DNA from: Dactylosporangium aurantiacum
GTDB taxonomy: Bacteria > Actinomycetota > Actinomycetes > Mycobacteriales > Micromonosporaceae
Direction of reading: 5' to 3'
Assembly (NCBI RefSeq): GCF_000716715.1
Contig: NZ_JNYJ01000043.1
Location: 124,001 to 188,000 of the forward strand
DNA length: 64,000 nt
The position numbers were made by a program, and so were the translations under genes. The notes beneath the pieces are model-generated. The model worked only from the letters and a program-made list of their open reading frames with translations. It did no database searches and was not told the origin of the DNA. Numbering within the stretch: the stretch's first letter is position 1; each line of letters begins with the position of its first letter. Below, one piece after another: positions 17,971-26,038 of the stretch.

Positions 17971-18764
17971 GGCTTGCGGCCGACGGCGGCGTACATCGCC
18001 ACGTCCGCCGGGGTGGCCTCCGGGTACGACCCGCGCCAGTCGCAGACCGCCACGATCCCCGGCGGCACCAGGTCCAGGCCGTCGAAGAAGGCGCCGAACT
18101 GGGCGGCGGTGCGGGCGTACCCGTCGGTGCGGCCGGCGGCGAACATCGCCCGGTACGCGGCGGCGCCCGCCTCGTCGGTGAAGTCGACGGTCGCGTTCGT
18201 GGCGACCAGGTAGCTGCCGGACGGCAGCGCCGACAGCAGGGTCCGCACGACCGGCAGCGCGGCCTCGTCGGTGTGGATGAAGTGCAGGATCGCCACGAGC
18301 AGCAGGGCGACGGGGCGGTCCAGGTCGAGGGTGGCGCGCAGCTCGGGGTGGTCCAGGATGGCGGCCGGATCGCGCAGGTCGGCCTCCAGGTAGGCGGTCC
18401 TGCCCTCGGGTGTACCGGTGAGCAGTGCCCGCGCGTGGGTGAGCACGATGGGGTCGTTGTCGACGTAGACGACGCGGGACGTGGGGTCGGCGCGCTGCGC
18501 GAGCTCGTGGGTGTTGTCCGGGACCGGCAGGCCGGTGCCTATGTCGAGGAACTGGCGCACACCGGCCTCCTCGGCGAGGTACCGCACCGCCCGGCGCAGG
18601 AACGCGCGGTTGGCCAGGACGGCCGTGCGCACCGTCGGGAACGCCGCGGCGATCTCGTCGCCGGACGCCCGGTCGGCGGCGAAGTGGTCCTTGCCGCCGA
18701 GCCAGTAGTTGTAGCGGCGGGCCGGGTGCGCCACCGACGTGTCGATCCGGTCCTGTGCGGCCAC
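17967..18764 (-). CDS. SAM-dependent methyltransferase of the PF04672 (DUF574) family
   Basis: A 265-residue protein of an actinobacteria-specific SAM methyltransferase family. It has the typical start DTSVAHPARRYNYWLGGKDHFAADR, a SAM-binding loop FLDIGTGLPVPDNTHE, VVYVDNDPIVLTHARALL, and a C-terminal PPGIVAVCDWR region. Family members are numerous in Streptomyces and relatives and mostly lack known substrates. It is coupled by a four-base overlap to the metallophosphoesterase. Confidence 0.9.
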   Translation of the reverse strand: MAAQDRIDTSVAHPARRYNYWLGGKDHFAADRASGDEIAAAFPTVRTAVLANRAFLRRAVRYLAEEAGVRQFLDIGTGLPVPDNTHELAQRADPTSRVVYVDNDPIVLTHARALLTGTPEGRTAYLEADLRDPAAILDHPELRATLDLDRPVALLLVAILHFIHTDEAALPVVRTLLSALPSGSYLVATNATVDFTDEAGAAAYRAMFAAGRTDGYARTAAQFGAFFDGLDLVPPGIVAVCDWRGSYPEATPADVAMYAAVGRKP

Positions 18765-18835
18765 GCCCGACTCCCCTCACCTGGTGACGTTCAGGCTAGT
18801 CGATGCGTTGCCGCCACCCGTGCCCGCCGCTGCCG

Positions 18836-19882
18836 CTACGCGCAGGCCTGCTGTTTCGGGGCGAGCGCCGCCGCCGGCGCGTCCGCCGCCACGGTCACCG
18901 ACAGCTGCGCGCTCGCCGCGACCTCGGCGCCGCCGGCGGTGACGGTCCGGGAGCCGAGGTACGCGAACGTGACCGGGTCGAAGATCAGGTCACGGCGCGA
19001 GCCGTCGCGGGCGTCGCGGTACCCGACGGCGGTGCCGGGGCGGCCGGCGGCGTCCGTCACGTCCCCGACGAGCTGGGCGCCAGGGATGCGCTTGAGCGCC
19101 TGGAACACCGCCGCGCGCTGCGCCTGGGGCATCGGCGCGGCGGCCAGCTCCGTGCCGGCCTTCCACAGGTAGGAGTTCTTGTCGGCGCCGCCGCCGGGGA
19201 ACCTCGCGAAATACGCCAGCATGCCCTGCGCGTCGGTGGGCAGGGTGGCGTTGAACGCGTAGTCCTGCCGGGCCGCGCCGCCCTTCACCGGGCAGAGCAC
19301 GCGCACCTCGACGGTGCCGCCGGCGGGCGCGTCCGCCGGGACGGGCTCGCCCGGGTAGGGCCGCGGCGCCAGCTGCTCGGTCCGTACCGCGCCCGGCCTG
19401 GAGTTGTCCGAGGAGCTCCAGGTGGTGCGCTTCATCCGGTACAGGTAGCGGCCGCCGGCACCGAGCTCCGCCACGTCGGAGACGAGCGACTCGGTGACGA
19501 CGAACTGCCCCGGCGCCGGGGTGAGCGCGCCGGGCGCCGCCGCGGCGAGGTCGAGCACCTCGGCGACGGAGACCGGCCGCAGCGTCGGCGCGGCGGCGGA
19601 CGCGGAACCGGGCGCGGAGCCGGGCGCCGTCCTGCCCGTCGTGGTGGTCGGCGCGCCGCCCGGCGTGGTGCCGGTGCTCAGCAGCACCGCGACGGCCACG
19701 CCGGCCGCCGCCGTGGCGAGCCCGGCCGCGGCCAGCAGCGGGCGCCGCGACGTGCGACGGCCGGGTGCCGGGCGCTCCTGGCGCAGCATGGTCACGAAGG
19801 ACCGTTCGGCCTCCGTCAGTGCTGGGCCGGACAGCTCTGGCAGCTCGCCGCGGAACTCGCGGAGTTGTCGCATGTCGTTCAC
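18836..19882 (-). CDS. CU044_5270 family membrane protein, partner of the ECF sigma factor
   Basis: A 348-residue protein with a cytosolic N-terminus (about 45 residues), one transmembrane helix (LLAAAGLATAAAGVAVAVLL), a Ser/Thr/Pro/Ala-rich linker and a large extracytoplasmic domain. This layout, and its position after an ECF sigma gene, match the CU044_5270 family, thought to act as anti-sigma or signal-sensing partners. The GTG at 19882 overlaps the sigma factor stop (GTGA). It probably senses an envelope signal; which one is unknown. Confidence 0.85.
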   Translation of the reverse strand: MNDMRQLREFRGELPELSGPALTEAERSFVTMLRQERPAPGRRTSRRPLLAAAGLATAAAGVAVAVLLSTGTTPGGAPTTTTGRTAPGSAPGSASAAAPTLRPVSVAEVLDLAAAAPGALTPAPGQFVVTESLVSDVAELGAGGRYLYRMKRTTWSSSDNSRPGAVRTEQLAPRPYPGEPVPADAPAGGTVEVRVLCPVKGGAARQDYAFNATLPTDAQGMLAYFARFPGGGADKNSYLWKAGTELAAAPMPQAQRAAVFQALKRIPGAQLVGDVTDAAGRPGTAVGYRDARDGSRRDLIFDPVTFAYLGSRTVTAGGAEVAASAQLSVTVAADAPAAALAPKQQACA

Positions 19883-20481
19883 AGGTCCTCCTGGATGGAC
19901 GTCGGGTCCGCCCCGCCGAGTGCCGCGCGCATCCTGCTTCGAGCCCGGTTCACCCGGGACCGCACCGTTCCCACGGGCACACCGAGTGCGACCGCGATCT
20001 CCTCGTACGTGAGGTCGCCCCACGCGACGAGCAGCAGCGCGTCGCGGTACCCGGGACGCAGCCCGGCGAGGGCCGCGGCGAGCCGCCGGTTGACGGCCTC
20101 CGCGCCCAGCCGGGCGTCGCTGCCGGCCTCGAACCCCTCCGTCACCGGGTCGACCCCGGTGCGTTCGAGGGCCTTCAGCGCCCGGACCTCGGCGCGGCGC
20201 TGCCGGCCGACGAGGTTGGTGGCGATGCCGAACAACCACGGCCGGGCGTCGAGCCGGTCGGGTGCGTAGCGGTGCCGCTGCCGGAACGCCGCGAGGAACA
20301 CCTCGGCGCACACGTCCTCGGCGACGGACACGCCGAGGCGGCGGGACACGTACCGGTGGATCACCGGCGCGTGCCGGCGGAAGATCAGGGCGAAGAGCTC
20401 GGGCTCATCCAGGGACCGCGCGATGATCGCGGCGTCGCCCACCGGTTCGGTGGCCACCGCTGTCCCGTTCGGTCTGGTCAT
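19879..20481 (-). CDS. RNA polymerase ECF-type sigma factor
   Basis: A 200-residue sigma-70 family protein with region 2 (FALIFRRHAPVIHRYVSRRLG... AEDVCAEVFLAAFRQRHRY.. RPWLFGIATNLV) and region 4 (LRPGYRDALLLVAWGDLTYEEIAVALGVPVGTVRSRVNRARSRMR). Region 1.1 and region 3 are lacking, as in ECF factors. It is cotranscribed and translationally coupled with the CU044_5270 family protein, the likely regulator of its activity. ECF operons are often autoregulated. Confidence 0.93.
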   Translation of the reverse strand: MTRPNGTAVATEPVGDAAIIARSLDEPELFALIFRRHAPVIHRYVSRRLGVSVAEDVCAEVFLAAFRQRHRYAPDRLDARPWLFGIATNLVGRQRRAEVRALKALERTGVDPVTEGFEAGSDARLGAEAVNRRLAAALAGLRPGYRDALLLVAWGDLTYEEIAVALGVPVGTVRSRVNRARSRMRAALGGADPTSIQEDL

Positions 20482-20553
20482 CGGGCATCAGGCCTCTCGG
20501 CTGTCGGTCAGTACACCCGGTACTTGCCCGACCGCCGCGGCGCGGTTCCCGGT

Positions 20554-21558
20554 TCAGTCGGTGGCGGTCGCGGCGGCGCCGAACACCCACGGCGTGGTCT
20601 GCTCGATGAAGTCCGTCGGGAAGCCGGCCTTGAACGCCGTCGCCTCCTCCAGCCGCGCGACCAGCTCCGCGGGCAGCTCGACGGCGAGCGCGCCGAGGTT
20701 GTCGGTGAGCTGGTCGAGGGAGCGCGCGCCGACGATCGGGTGCACGGCCCGCGACCGGACCCTGGTCCACGCGAGCGCGACCTGCGCCGGGGTCACGCCG
20801 AGCTCGTCGGCGACGCCCTGCACCGCCCGGGCCACGGCCAGGTCGTGCTCGGAGATCGACGCCGGGTCGAGCCGCCGGGTCGGTGAGCTGCCACCGGTGT
20901 ACTTGCCGGAGAGGACCCCGTTGCCGAGCGGGCTCCACGCGGCGACGGTCATCCCGAACGCCTCCGCCATCGGCAGCAGCTCCCGCTCGATGTCGCGGTT
21001 GAGCAGGCTGTACGGCACCTGCAGCCCGGCGAACGCGGTCCAGCCGCGCCACTGCGCGAGCGTGTTGGCCCGCGACACCACCCACGCCGGCGCGTCGGAG
21101 ATGCCGATGTGCAGCACCTTGCCGGAGCGCACCGCGTCGTCGAGGGCCCGCATCGTCTCCTCGACCGGGGTGTGCCGGTCCCAGATGTGCACCCAGTACA
21201 CGTCGAGGTGGTCGGTGCGCAGCCGGCGCAGGCTCGTCTCCAGCGACAGCCGCAGGTTCTTGCGGTGGTTGCCGCCGCCGTTGGGGTCGGCCGCGTCGCG
21301 GGTCACGCTGTACTTCGTGGCCAGCACGAACCGGTCCCGCCGGCCCTGCAGCAGCTCGCCGAGGATCTCCTCGCTGGCGCCGCCGCGGTAGTTGATCGCG
21401 GTGTCGAGCACGTTGCCGCCGGCGTCGGCGTACGCGTCGAGGATCCTGGCGCACTCCTGCAGCGGCGCGCCGACACCGCCCTGCTCACCGAATGTCATCG
21501 CGCCCAGGAACAGCTCTGACACGCGCAGCCCCGTCTGCCCCAGCGTGCGGTACCGCAT
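20554..21558 (-). CDS. Aldo/keto reductase family protein
   Basis: A 334-residue NADPH-dependent oxidoreductase. The beta/alpha barrel motifs are MRYRTLGQTGLRVSELFLGAMTFG, VLDTAINYRGGASEEILG with the catalytic Tyr, FVLATKYSV with the catalytic Lys, and the cofactor-binding end HPIVGARSLDQLTDNL. This subgroup (voltage-gated-potassium-channel-beta-like or YajO-like) reduces aldehydes and ketones. The ATG at 21558 is chosen because the fold starts there. It follows the sigma factor operon on the same strand after a 72-base gap. Confidence 0.92.
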   Translation of the reverse strand: MRYRTLGQTGLRVSELFLGAMTFGEQGGVGAPLQECARILDAYADAGGNVLDTAINYRGGASEEILGELLQGRRDRFVLATKYSVTRDAADPNGGGNHRKNLRLSLETSLRRLRTDHLDVYWVHIWDRHTPVEETMRALDDAVRSGKVLHIGISDAPAWVVSRANTLAQWRGWTAFAGLQVPYSLLNRDIERELLPMAEAFGMTVAAWSPLGNGVLSGKYTGGSSPTRRLDPASISEHDLAVARAVQGVADELGVTPAQVALAWTRVRSRAVHPIVGARSLDQLTDNLGALAVELPAELVARLEEATAFKAGFPTDFIEQTTPWVFGAAATATD

Positions 21559-21641
21559 CCCGACCCCCGTGATCTCGACCGATGTCCGGCGCAATCGTAG
21601 CCACACGGGAACTTCCCCGGCCGCGGCGGCGACTACCCGTC

Positions 21642-22481
21642 GTGGAGTGCATGCGGTACCGGGAGGCGCTGTCCGCCCGGATGGACGGCGAGGACGAGCC
21701 GGTCGCGCCGGCACTGGTCGACGCGCACCTGGCGCAGTGCGCGGCGTGCCGGCAGTGGCAGGAGCGGGCGGTCGCGGCGACGCGGATGGTCCGGCTGTGG
21801 CCGCTGCACCATGCGCCGCTGCCGGCCGAACGCCTCCTGGCCGGCTTCTCCCCGGCGACCGAAGCTCCCATCGCGGACGGCGCCGCCCCGGCGGTCTCCG
21901 GCGCCGCTTCGGCGGCTTCCCGGGCTGCGGGCGGGCGGGTCGGCAGGGCGTGGCCGGGCCGGGGACGGCTGAGCCGCGCCCGGCTGGTGCTCGGGCTGCG
22001 GGTGCTGCTCGGTGGGTTCGGCCTGGCGCAGTTCGTGCTCGGCATCGCCCAGGCGGCGAACGCCGCGACCGCCCACGTGCACCCGGCCGGGCACGTGTTC
22101 CACGAGTCGGCCGCGTGGAACGTGGCGATCGGCGCCGGGTTCGCCTGGATCGCGACCCGGCGGGCCACCCCGGCGGGCGCGCTGCCGATGCTGACGGCGT
22201 TCGTGGCGCTGCTCGCCCTGTTGTCCGCCAACGACCTGCTGGCCGGGGCGGTGGAGACGGCACGGCTGGTGAGCCACGGGTTCGTCCTGGCCGGGTACGC
22301 GATCGTCGTCGCCCTGTCCCGCCCCGCGCTCGACCCCGGCGGCCCGCCCGCCGACCGGCGGCGCCCGCCGCGCCGGTGGGGCCGCCCGCCGGGCCTCGAC
22401 CTCGATCCCGCCGCCGACCCGCCTCCCCCGGCGCCGCTGCGCCTGATCCAGGGCCACGCGCGGGCGAAGCGGGCCGCCTGA
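21642..22481 (+). CDS. Zinc-finger (zf-HC2) anti-sigma-like membrane protein
   Basis: A 279-residue protein starting with an anti-sigma-type zinc-binding domain: Cys3 and H29-x3-C33-x2-C36 in HLAQCAACRQW. Four hydrophobic segments follow (about residues 110-225), containing HVHPAGHVFHESAAWNVAIGAG, and the tail is Arg/Pro-rich. The GTG at 21642 is used because family members start with MECxxYREALSARLDGE and this one reads VECMRYREALSARMDGE. Related actinobacterial proteins are often near copper or redox genes, but not here. No sigma gene is on its strand; the ECF operon lies on the other strand beyond the aldo/keto reductase. Confidence 0.75.
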   Translation: MECMRYREALSARMDGEDEPVAPALVDAHLAQCAACRQWQERAVAATRMVRLWPLHHAPLPAERLLAGFSPATEAPIADGAAPAVSGAASAASRAAGGRVGRAWPGRGRLSRARLVLGLRVLLGGFGLAQFVLGIAQAANAATAHVHPAGHVFHESAAWNVAIGAGFAWIATRRATPAGALPMLTAFVALLALLSANDLLAGAVETARLVSHGFVLAGYAIVVALSRPALDPGGPPADRRRPPRRWGRPPGLDLDPAADPPPPAPLRLIQGHARAKRAA

Positions 22482-22488
22482 CCGCCGT

Positions 22489-23244
22489 TCAGACCCTGCG
22501 CAGCAGGTACGTGTCCATGATCCAGCCCTTGCGGGCGCGGGCGTCGCGGCGCACCGCCTCGATCTCGTCGATGACCTTGCCCAGCCGGCCGGCGATGAGC
22601 AGCTCGTCCGGGGTGCCGAGGTACGCGCCCCAGTAGATGTCGACGTCCTCGTCGCGGTACGCGCGGCAGGCCAGGTCCGCGTCGAGCATGACCACGACGT
22701 CGTCGCAGCCCTCGGGCCAGCCGGCGGCGAGGCGGCGCCCGGTCGTGATGTGGACCGGCCCCGCGACCCGGTTCAGCATGATCCGGTGCCGGGCGGTGAG
22801 CGCCTGCACGCTCGTGATGCCGGGGATCACCTCGTACGTGACCGGGACCGCGCCGCGGGCCGCGATCGTGTCGAGGATGCGGATGGTGCCGTCGTACAGC
22901 GCCGGGTCGCCCCAGGCGAGGATGCCGCCGACGCCGTCCTCGCCCAGCTCCGCGAGCAGCGCCTCCTCGATCAGCCGGGCCCGCTCGTCGCGCCAGTCCC
23001 GCACGGCGCCCGCGTAGTCGGCGGCGGCCCGGTCCCGGGGGGGGTCGGCGATGACCACCGTCCGGAACGGCCGCCGCGTGGCGAACCGCTCGCAGATCGC
23101 CCGGCGCGCCTCGGTCAGGTCCGCGGTGGTGTCCCCCTTGTCCAGGACGAAGAACACGTCGACCGCGTTCATGGCGTTGACCGCCTGCACGGTGACATGC
23201 TCCGGGTCACCCGCGCCGATTCCGATGATCAGTACCTTTCGCAC
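22489..23244 (-). CDS. cobF: Precorrin-6A synthase (deacetylating)
   Basis: A 251-residue SAM-dependent methyltransferase of aerobic cobalamin synthesis. CobF methylates precorrin-5 at C-1 with loss of the acetyl group, giving precorrin-6A. The start KVLIIGIGAGDPEHVTVQAV, the GILAWGDPALYDG loop and the VIPGITSVQALTARH segment are typical of the tetrapyrrole methylase fold. A GTG at 23244 starts the protein. No other cob genes are in the window, so it is an orphan here. It converges on the zf-HC2 gene with a 7-base gap. Confidence 0.92.
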   Translation of the reverse strand: MRKVLIIGIGAGDPEHVTVQAVNAMNAVDVFFVLDKGDTTADLTEARRAICERFATRRPFRTVVIADPPRDRAAADYAGAVRDWRDERARLIEEALLAELGEDGVGGILAWGDPALYDGTIRILDTIAARGAVPVTYEVIPGITSVQALTARHRIMLNRVAGPVHITTGRRLAAGWPEGCDDVVVMLDADLACRAYRDEDVDIYWGAYLGTPDELLIAGRLGKVIDEIEAVRRDARARKGWIMDTYLLRRV

Positions 23245-23307
23245 CGGCCCATGATGGCAGGCGGGGCGGTGCCGGCGGACCGGCGGACGCTTGCGCATGA
23301 TGGAGCG

Positions 23308-24393
23308 ATGACACAGGACCGGTGGAGCGAGGTCATGCGCCTGCTCGTCGAGGCGATCCCGTCGGGCGCGGCGGGCGCGGCGGGCGCGGCGGGCGCGGCG
23401 GGCGCGGCGGGCGCGTCGGGCGCGGCGATTCCGGCGGGCGTGGCGACGGTGGTGGTGGACGGCACCGATGAGCGGACCGGCCAGGTGGCCGACCGCCTGG
23501 CGGCCGCGCTGGACGCCGCCGGCCGTCCCTGCACCCGGCTGCCGTCGCCCACCGGTGACGTGCCCGACACCGGCGCGGTCCTGTCCGGCGGTGCGGTGGT
23601 GGTGGCCGACGGGCCGACCGCGCGTGAGCGGCCGCCGGCGGGCGGCTGGGACGTCGTGGTGTGGTTGCGCACGTCGCGCCGGCAGCACGCCGCCGACGGT
23701 GCCCGGGGCGACACCGCGGACGTCGTCGTGGACCTGCACGACCCCGAGTGGCCGGTGATCCGCCACGTCGCCCCGCGGCTGCTGCCGCACGAGCGCTGGC
23801 ACCTGGCCGAGTCCCGCGCGTTCTTCGGCGTCCGCGCCGACACCTGGGACGCGAAGTTCGGCGACGACCTTCCCGCGTACGCCGCCGCCGTCGAGGCCGC
23901 CGCCCTCCCACCCGGCGGCGTGGTCGTCGACGTCGGCTGCGGCACCGGCCGCGCCCTGCCCGCCCTGCGTGCCGCCGTCGGGCCCACCGGCACGGTGATC
24001 GGGCTGGACCACACGCCGCAGATGCTCGCCAAGGCCCGCGAGAAGGGCAACGGCGGTCTCGTCCTCGCCGACGCGGGCCGGCTGCCGTTCGCCGACGGCA
24101 GCGTCGACGCGGTGTTCGCCGCCGGCCTCGTCATGCACCTGCCGGACCCCGCCGACGGCCTGCGCGAGCTCGCCCGGGTCACCCGCCCCGGCGGCCGGCT
24201 CGTGCTCTTCCACCCCACCGGCCGCGCCACGCTCGCCGCCCGCCACGGCCGGGTCCTGCGCGCCGACGAGCCCCTCGCCGAGGGCCCGCTGACCGCGACG
24301 ACCGCCGCTTCGGGCTGGCGGCTCACCACGTACGACGACGGCGCCGACCGCTTCCTCGCGCTCGCCGACCGCACCGCCCACCCGGCCCTCTGA
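23308..24393 (+). CDS. Fusion of a degenerate nucleoside-kinase-like domain and a class I SAM methyltransferase
   Basis: A 361-residue protein in two parts. Residues about 40-165 follow the pattern of actinobacterial uridine-kinase-like proteins (VATVVVDGTDERTGQVADRLAAAL... HDPEWPVIRHVAPRL). The P-loop is destroyed, however: GxxGxGK[ST] is replaced by GTDERTGQ, so ATP binding is unlikely. The C-terminal part (about 165-361) is a methyltransferase with VVVDVGCGTGRALP, VIGLDHTPQMLAKA, LADAGRLPFADGSVDAVFA and LARVTRPGGRLVLF. Residues 20-40 are a Gly-Ala-Ala repeat encoded by seven 9-bp units. The ATG at 23308 has GGAG upstream. It is divergent from cobF and the substrate is unknown. Confidence 0.75.
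   Translation: MTQDRWSEVMRLLVEAIPSGAAGAAGAAGAAGAAGASGAAIPAGVATVVVDGTDERTGQVADRLAAALDAAGRPCTRLPSPTGDVPDTGAVLSGGAVVVADGPTARERPPAGGWDVVVWLRTSRRQHAADGARGDTADVVVDLHDPEWPVIRHVAPRLLPHERWHLAESRAFFGVRADTWDAKFGDDLPAYAAAVEAAALPPGGVVVDVGCGTGRALPALRAAVGPTGTVIGLDHTPQMLAKAREKGNGGLVLADAGRLPFADGSVDAVFAAGLVMHLPDPADGLRELARVTRPGGRLVLFHPTGRATLAARHGRVLRADEPLAEGPLTATTAASGWRLTTYDDGADRFLALADRTAHPAL
23365..23427 (+). repeat. 9-bp coding microsatellite (Gly-Ala-Ala)
   Basis: Seven in-frame 9-bp units GGCGCGGCG, one of them with TCG as last codon, encode (Gly-Ala-Ala)5-Gly-Ala-Ser-Gly-Ala-Ala near the N-terminus of the methyltransferase fusion. Units of this kind can expand or contract without a frameshift. Confidence 0.9.
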
Positions 24394-24398
24394 CCCCG

Positions 24399-24417
24399 CC
24401 GCGGCGGCCCGCCGCGG
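24399..24417. terminator. Short GC hairpin between convergent genes
   Basis: CCGCGGC-5-GCCGCGG forms a 7-bp stem just after the methyltransferase fusion gene (+) and before the end of the YcxB-like gene (-). It is a weak terminator candidate without a U tract. Confidence 0.35.
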
Positions 24418-24451
24418 TGACACGGCTGGACGGTGACGTGGCCGGGCGGCC

Positions 24452-24946
24452 TCAGATGCCCAGGGCCGACTGGCGCCCGGCGGGCAGCAGCCCCCGCCCC
24501 ACCAGGAACGCCCGCACCTCGGCGGCGTCGGCGGCCGGCAGCTGCTTCCACGGCACGGCGAGGGGGTTGATCCCGGCCACCGTCAGCACCCAGAACTCGG
24601 GCGTCTCCCGCACCGCCTGGACCGACTCCCAGCGGTACCCGACGTTCAGGCTCCTGGTGTGCGCCTGCACGTCGGCGTCGGTCAGCTCGTACGTGACCGT
24701 CTCCCCGAGCATCCCGGTCCTCGCCTGCGCGGCGGCCCGCGACACCAGCCACGGGAAGCACAGCAGCCCCGCCCCCAGCGCCACCGGCGCGGCCCCGGAC
24801 GGGATGTGGTTGACGGACATCACCACGCCGACCCCGGCGACGACCGCCCCGAGGATGTACAGCCGCAACAGCTTCCCACCCATCGTGGTGCGGATGGCTC
24901 GACGGGCACGCGCCGGGTCCGGCTCGACCGTGAAGCTGATGTGCAT
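24452..24946 (-). CDS. YcxB-like small membrane protein
   Basis: A 164-residue protein whose layout matches the YcxB family: an N-terminal strand (HISFTVEPDPARARRAIR), two adjacent transmembrane helices (LYILGAVVAGVGVVMSV and VALGAGLLCFPWLVS), and a PH-like beta domain with the family motif YRWESVQAVRETPEFWVLTV. Function is unknown. The ATG at 24946 follows GGGAGAG. It is monocistronic, with tandem-repeat DNA upstream. Confidence 0.7.
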   Translation of the reverse strand: MHISFTVEPDPARARRAIRTTMGGKLLRLYILGAVVAGVGVVMSVNHIPSGAAPVALGAGLLCFPWLVSRAAAQARTGMLGETVTYELTDADVQAHTRSLNVGYRWESVQAVRETPEFWVLTVAGINPLAVPWKQLPAADAAEVRAFLVGRGLLPAGRQSALGI

Positions 24947-25047
24947 CGCTCTCCCCCATCGACGCGCACACCGTACACCTCGCCGCCGCTTCCCACGGGG
25001 CACGGTCGACGCCCACGACCTATGGCCCTCGGCCCGGCGAAACCACC

Positions 25048-25133
25048 GCAACGCACGGCAACGCGAGACCACGCACGGCAACGCAAGGCAACGCGAGACA
25101 ACGCACGGCAACGCGAGACCGCGCACGGCAACC
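25048..25133. repeat. Decamer-based tandem repeat block
   Basis: About nine 10-bp units of the pattern ACGC(A/G)NGGCA or ACGCGAGACC occur head to tail, often alternating as ACGCACGGCA-ACGCGAGACC. The block lies in the 360-bp gap between the YcxB-like gene and the histidine phosphatase gene. No gene or known site is apparent in it. Confidence 0.8.
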
Positions 25134-25177
25134 GGGTGCGGCCCGCGGCCCTGGGCGCAGCCGACGCCCCGCGTGCG

Positions 25178-25280
25178 ACCCCCGCCCCACGTCCGACCCC
25201 GCCCCACGTCCGACCCCGCCCCACGCGCGACCGCGCCCCACGCGCGACCGCGCCCCACGCGCGACCGCGCCCCGGGCGCA
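25178..25280. repeat. 17-bp tandem repeat block
   Basis: Six tandem units of about 17 bp, ACCCCGCCCCACGTCCG changing gradually to ACCGCGCCCCACGCGCG, occupy the rest of the same intergenic gap, next to the 3' end of the phosphatase gene. There are no spacers, so it is a minisatellite rather than a CRISPR array. Confidence 0.85.
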
Positions 25281-25306
25281 GCCGAGCGGGCCGGGCCCCG
25301 GCCGGG

Positions 25307-26038
25307 TCAGATGCCGTCGGTGGCGGAGCCGACCGTCCAGTACACCCGGTTGTAGTCCTCCAGCTCGAGCTGCTCACCCGACGCGGCCAGCCGATACGTC
25401 GTCACGCCGCAGTTGGCGGGGGTCTGTCCCGCGGGCCAGCGCTGCGCCCGCTGGTAGTCCCAGCGCTCCAGCAGGAACCTGAAGCAGCGCAGGGTGCCGC
25501 CGTGCGTGACGACCATGATCTTCTGGCCGGGCCGGTCGCGGAAGAGCGTGTCGAGGAACGTGTGGACGCGGCCGGTCACGTCGGCGAGGCTCTCACCGCC
25601 GGGCGGGCGGGCCATGAAGCCGCCGAACGTCTGCCAGTACTCGTTCAGCCAGGGGAAGGCCGCCTCCGCCTCGGCGGTGGTCATGTCGTAGGCGAACCCG
25701 GGGTCACGCTCACGCACGAAGATGTTGGTGCGCAGCCGCATCTGCTCGCGCTCCTGCGGCGTATACGCCCCGAGGATCCCCTCGGCGGTCTGCACCGTGC
25801 GCGCGTAGCCGCTGGTGTAGACGTAGTCGAACACCCCGAAGCGGTCGCGGATCGCGTGGCCGGTCTGCGCCGCCTGCTTGTGCCCGTCGGCGGTCAGGTC
25901 GATGAGGTGGTCGGGCACGCCACGGACCACCTGGCGGGCGGCGTCGTCGGCGAAGTAGACGCTGCCCTTCTTCGCCTGGTTGCGCGCCGACTCGGCGTGC
26001 CGGACGAGCACGAGCAGCGCTGGACGTCTGGGCTCCAT
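25307..26038 (-). CDS. Histidine phosphatase (phosphoglycerate mutase-like) family protein
   Basis: A 243-residue enzyme with the catalytic RHxE-type motif LVLVRHAESARN at the N-terminus, the second arginine region YTSGYARTVQTAE, and the second catalytic His in VVTHGGTLRCFRFLLE. The family dephosphorylates phosphosugars, phosphoserine or proteins; the substrate cannot be predicted. It directly follows the TIGR03943 gene without a gap and is probably the last gene of a three-gene operon with the permease. Confidence 0.88.
   Translation of the reverse strand: MEPRRPALLVLVRHAESARNQAKKGSVYFADDAARQVVRGVPDHLIDLTADGHKQAAQTGHAIRDRFGVFDYVYTSGYARTVQTAEGILGAYTPQEREQMRLRTNIFVRERDPGFAYDMTTAEAEAAFPWLNEYWQTFGGFMARPPGGESLADVTGRVHTFLDTLFRDRPGQKIMVVTHGGTLRCFRFLLERWDYQRAQRWPAGQTPANCGVTTYRLAASGEQLELEDYNRVYWTVGSATDGI

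Noticed and set aside
17188..18780. An open frame suggesting a fused methyltransferase-phosphoesterase
   Set aside because: The methyltransferase is in a different frame; the phosphoesterase starts at the GTG overlapping its stop. The extra length is frame overlap.
25178..25280. Possible CRISPR array
   Set aside because: The 17-bp units are directly adjacent with no spacers, and no cas genes are present.
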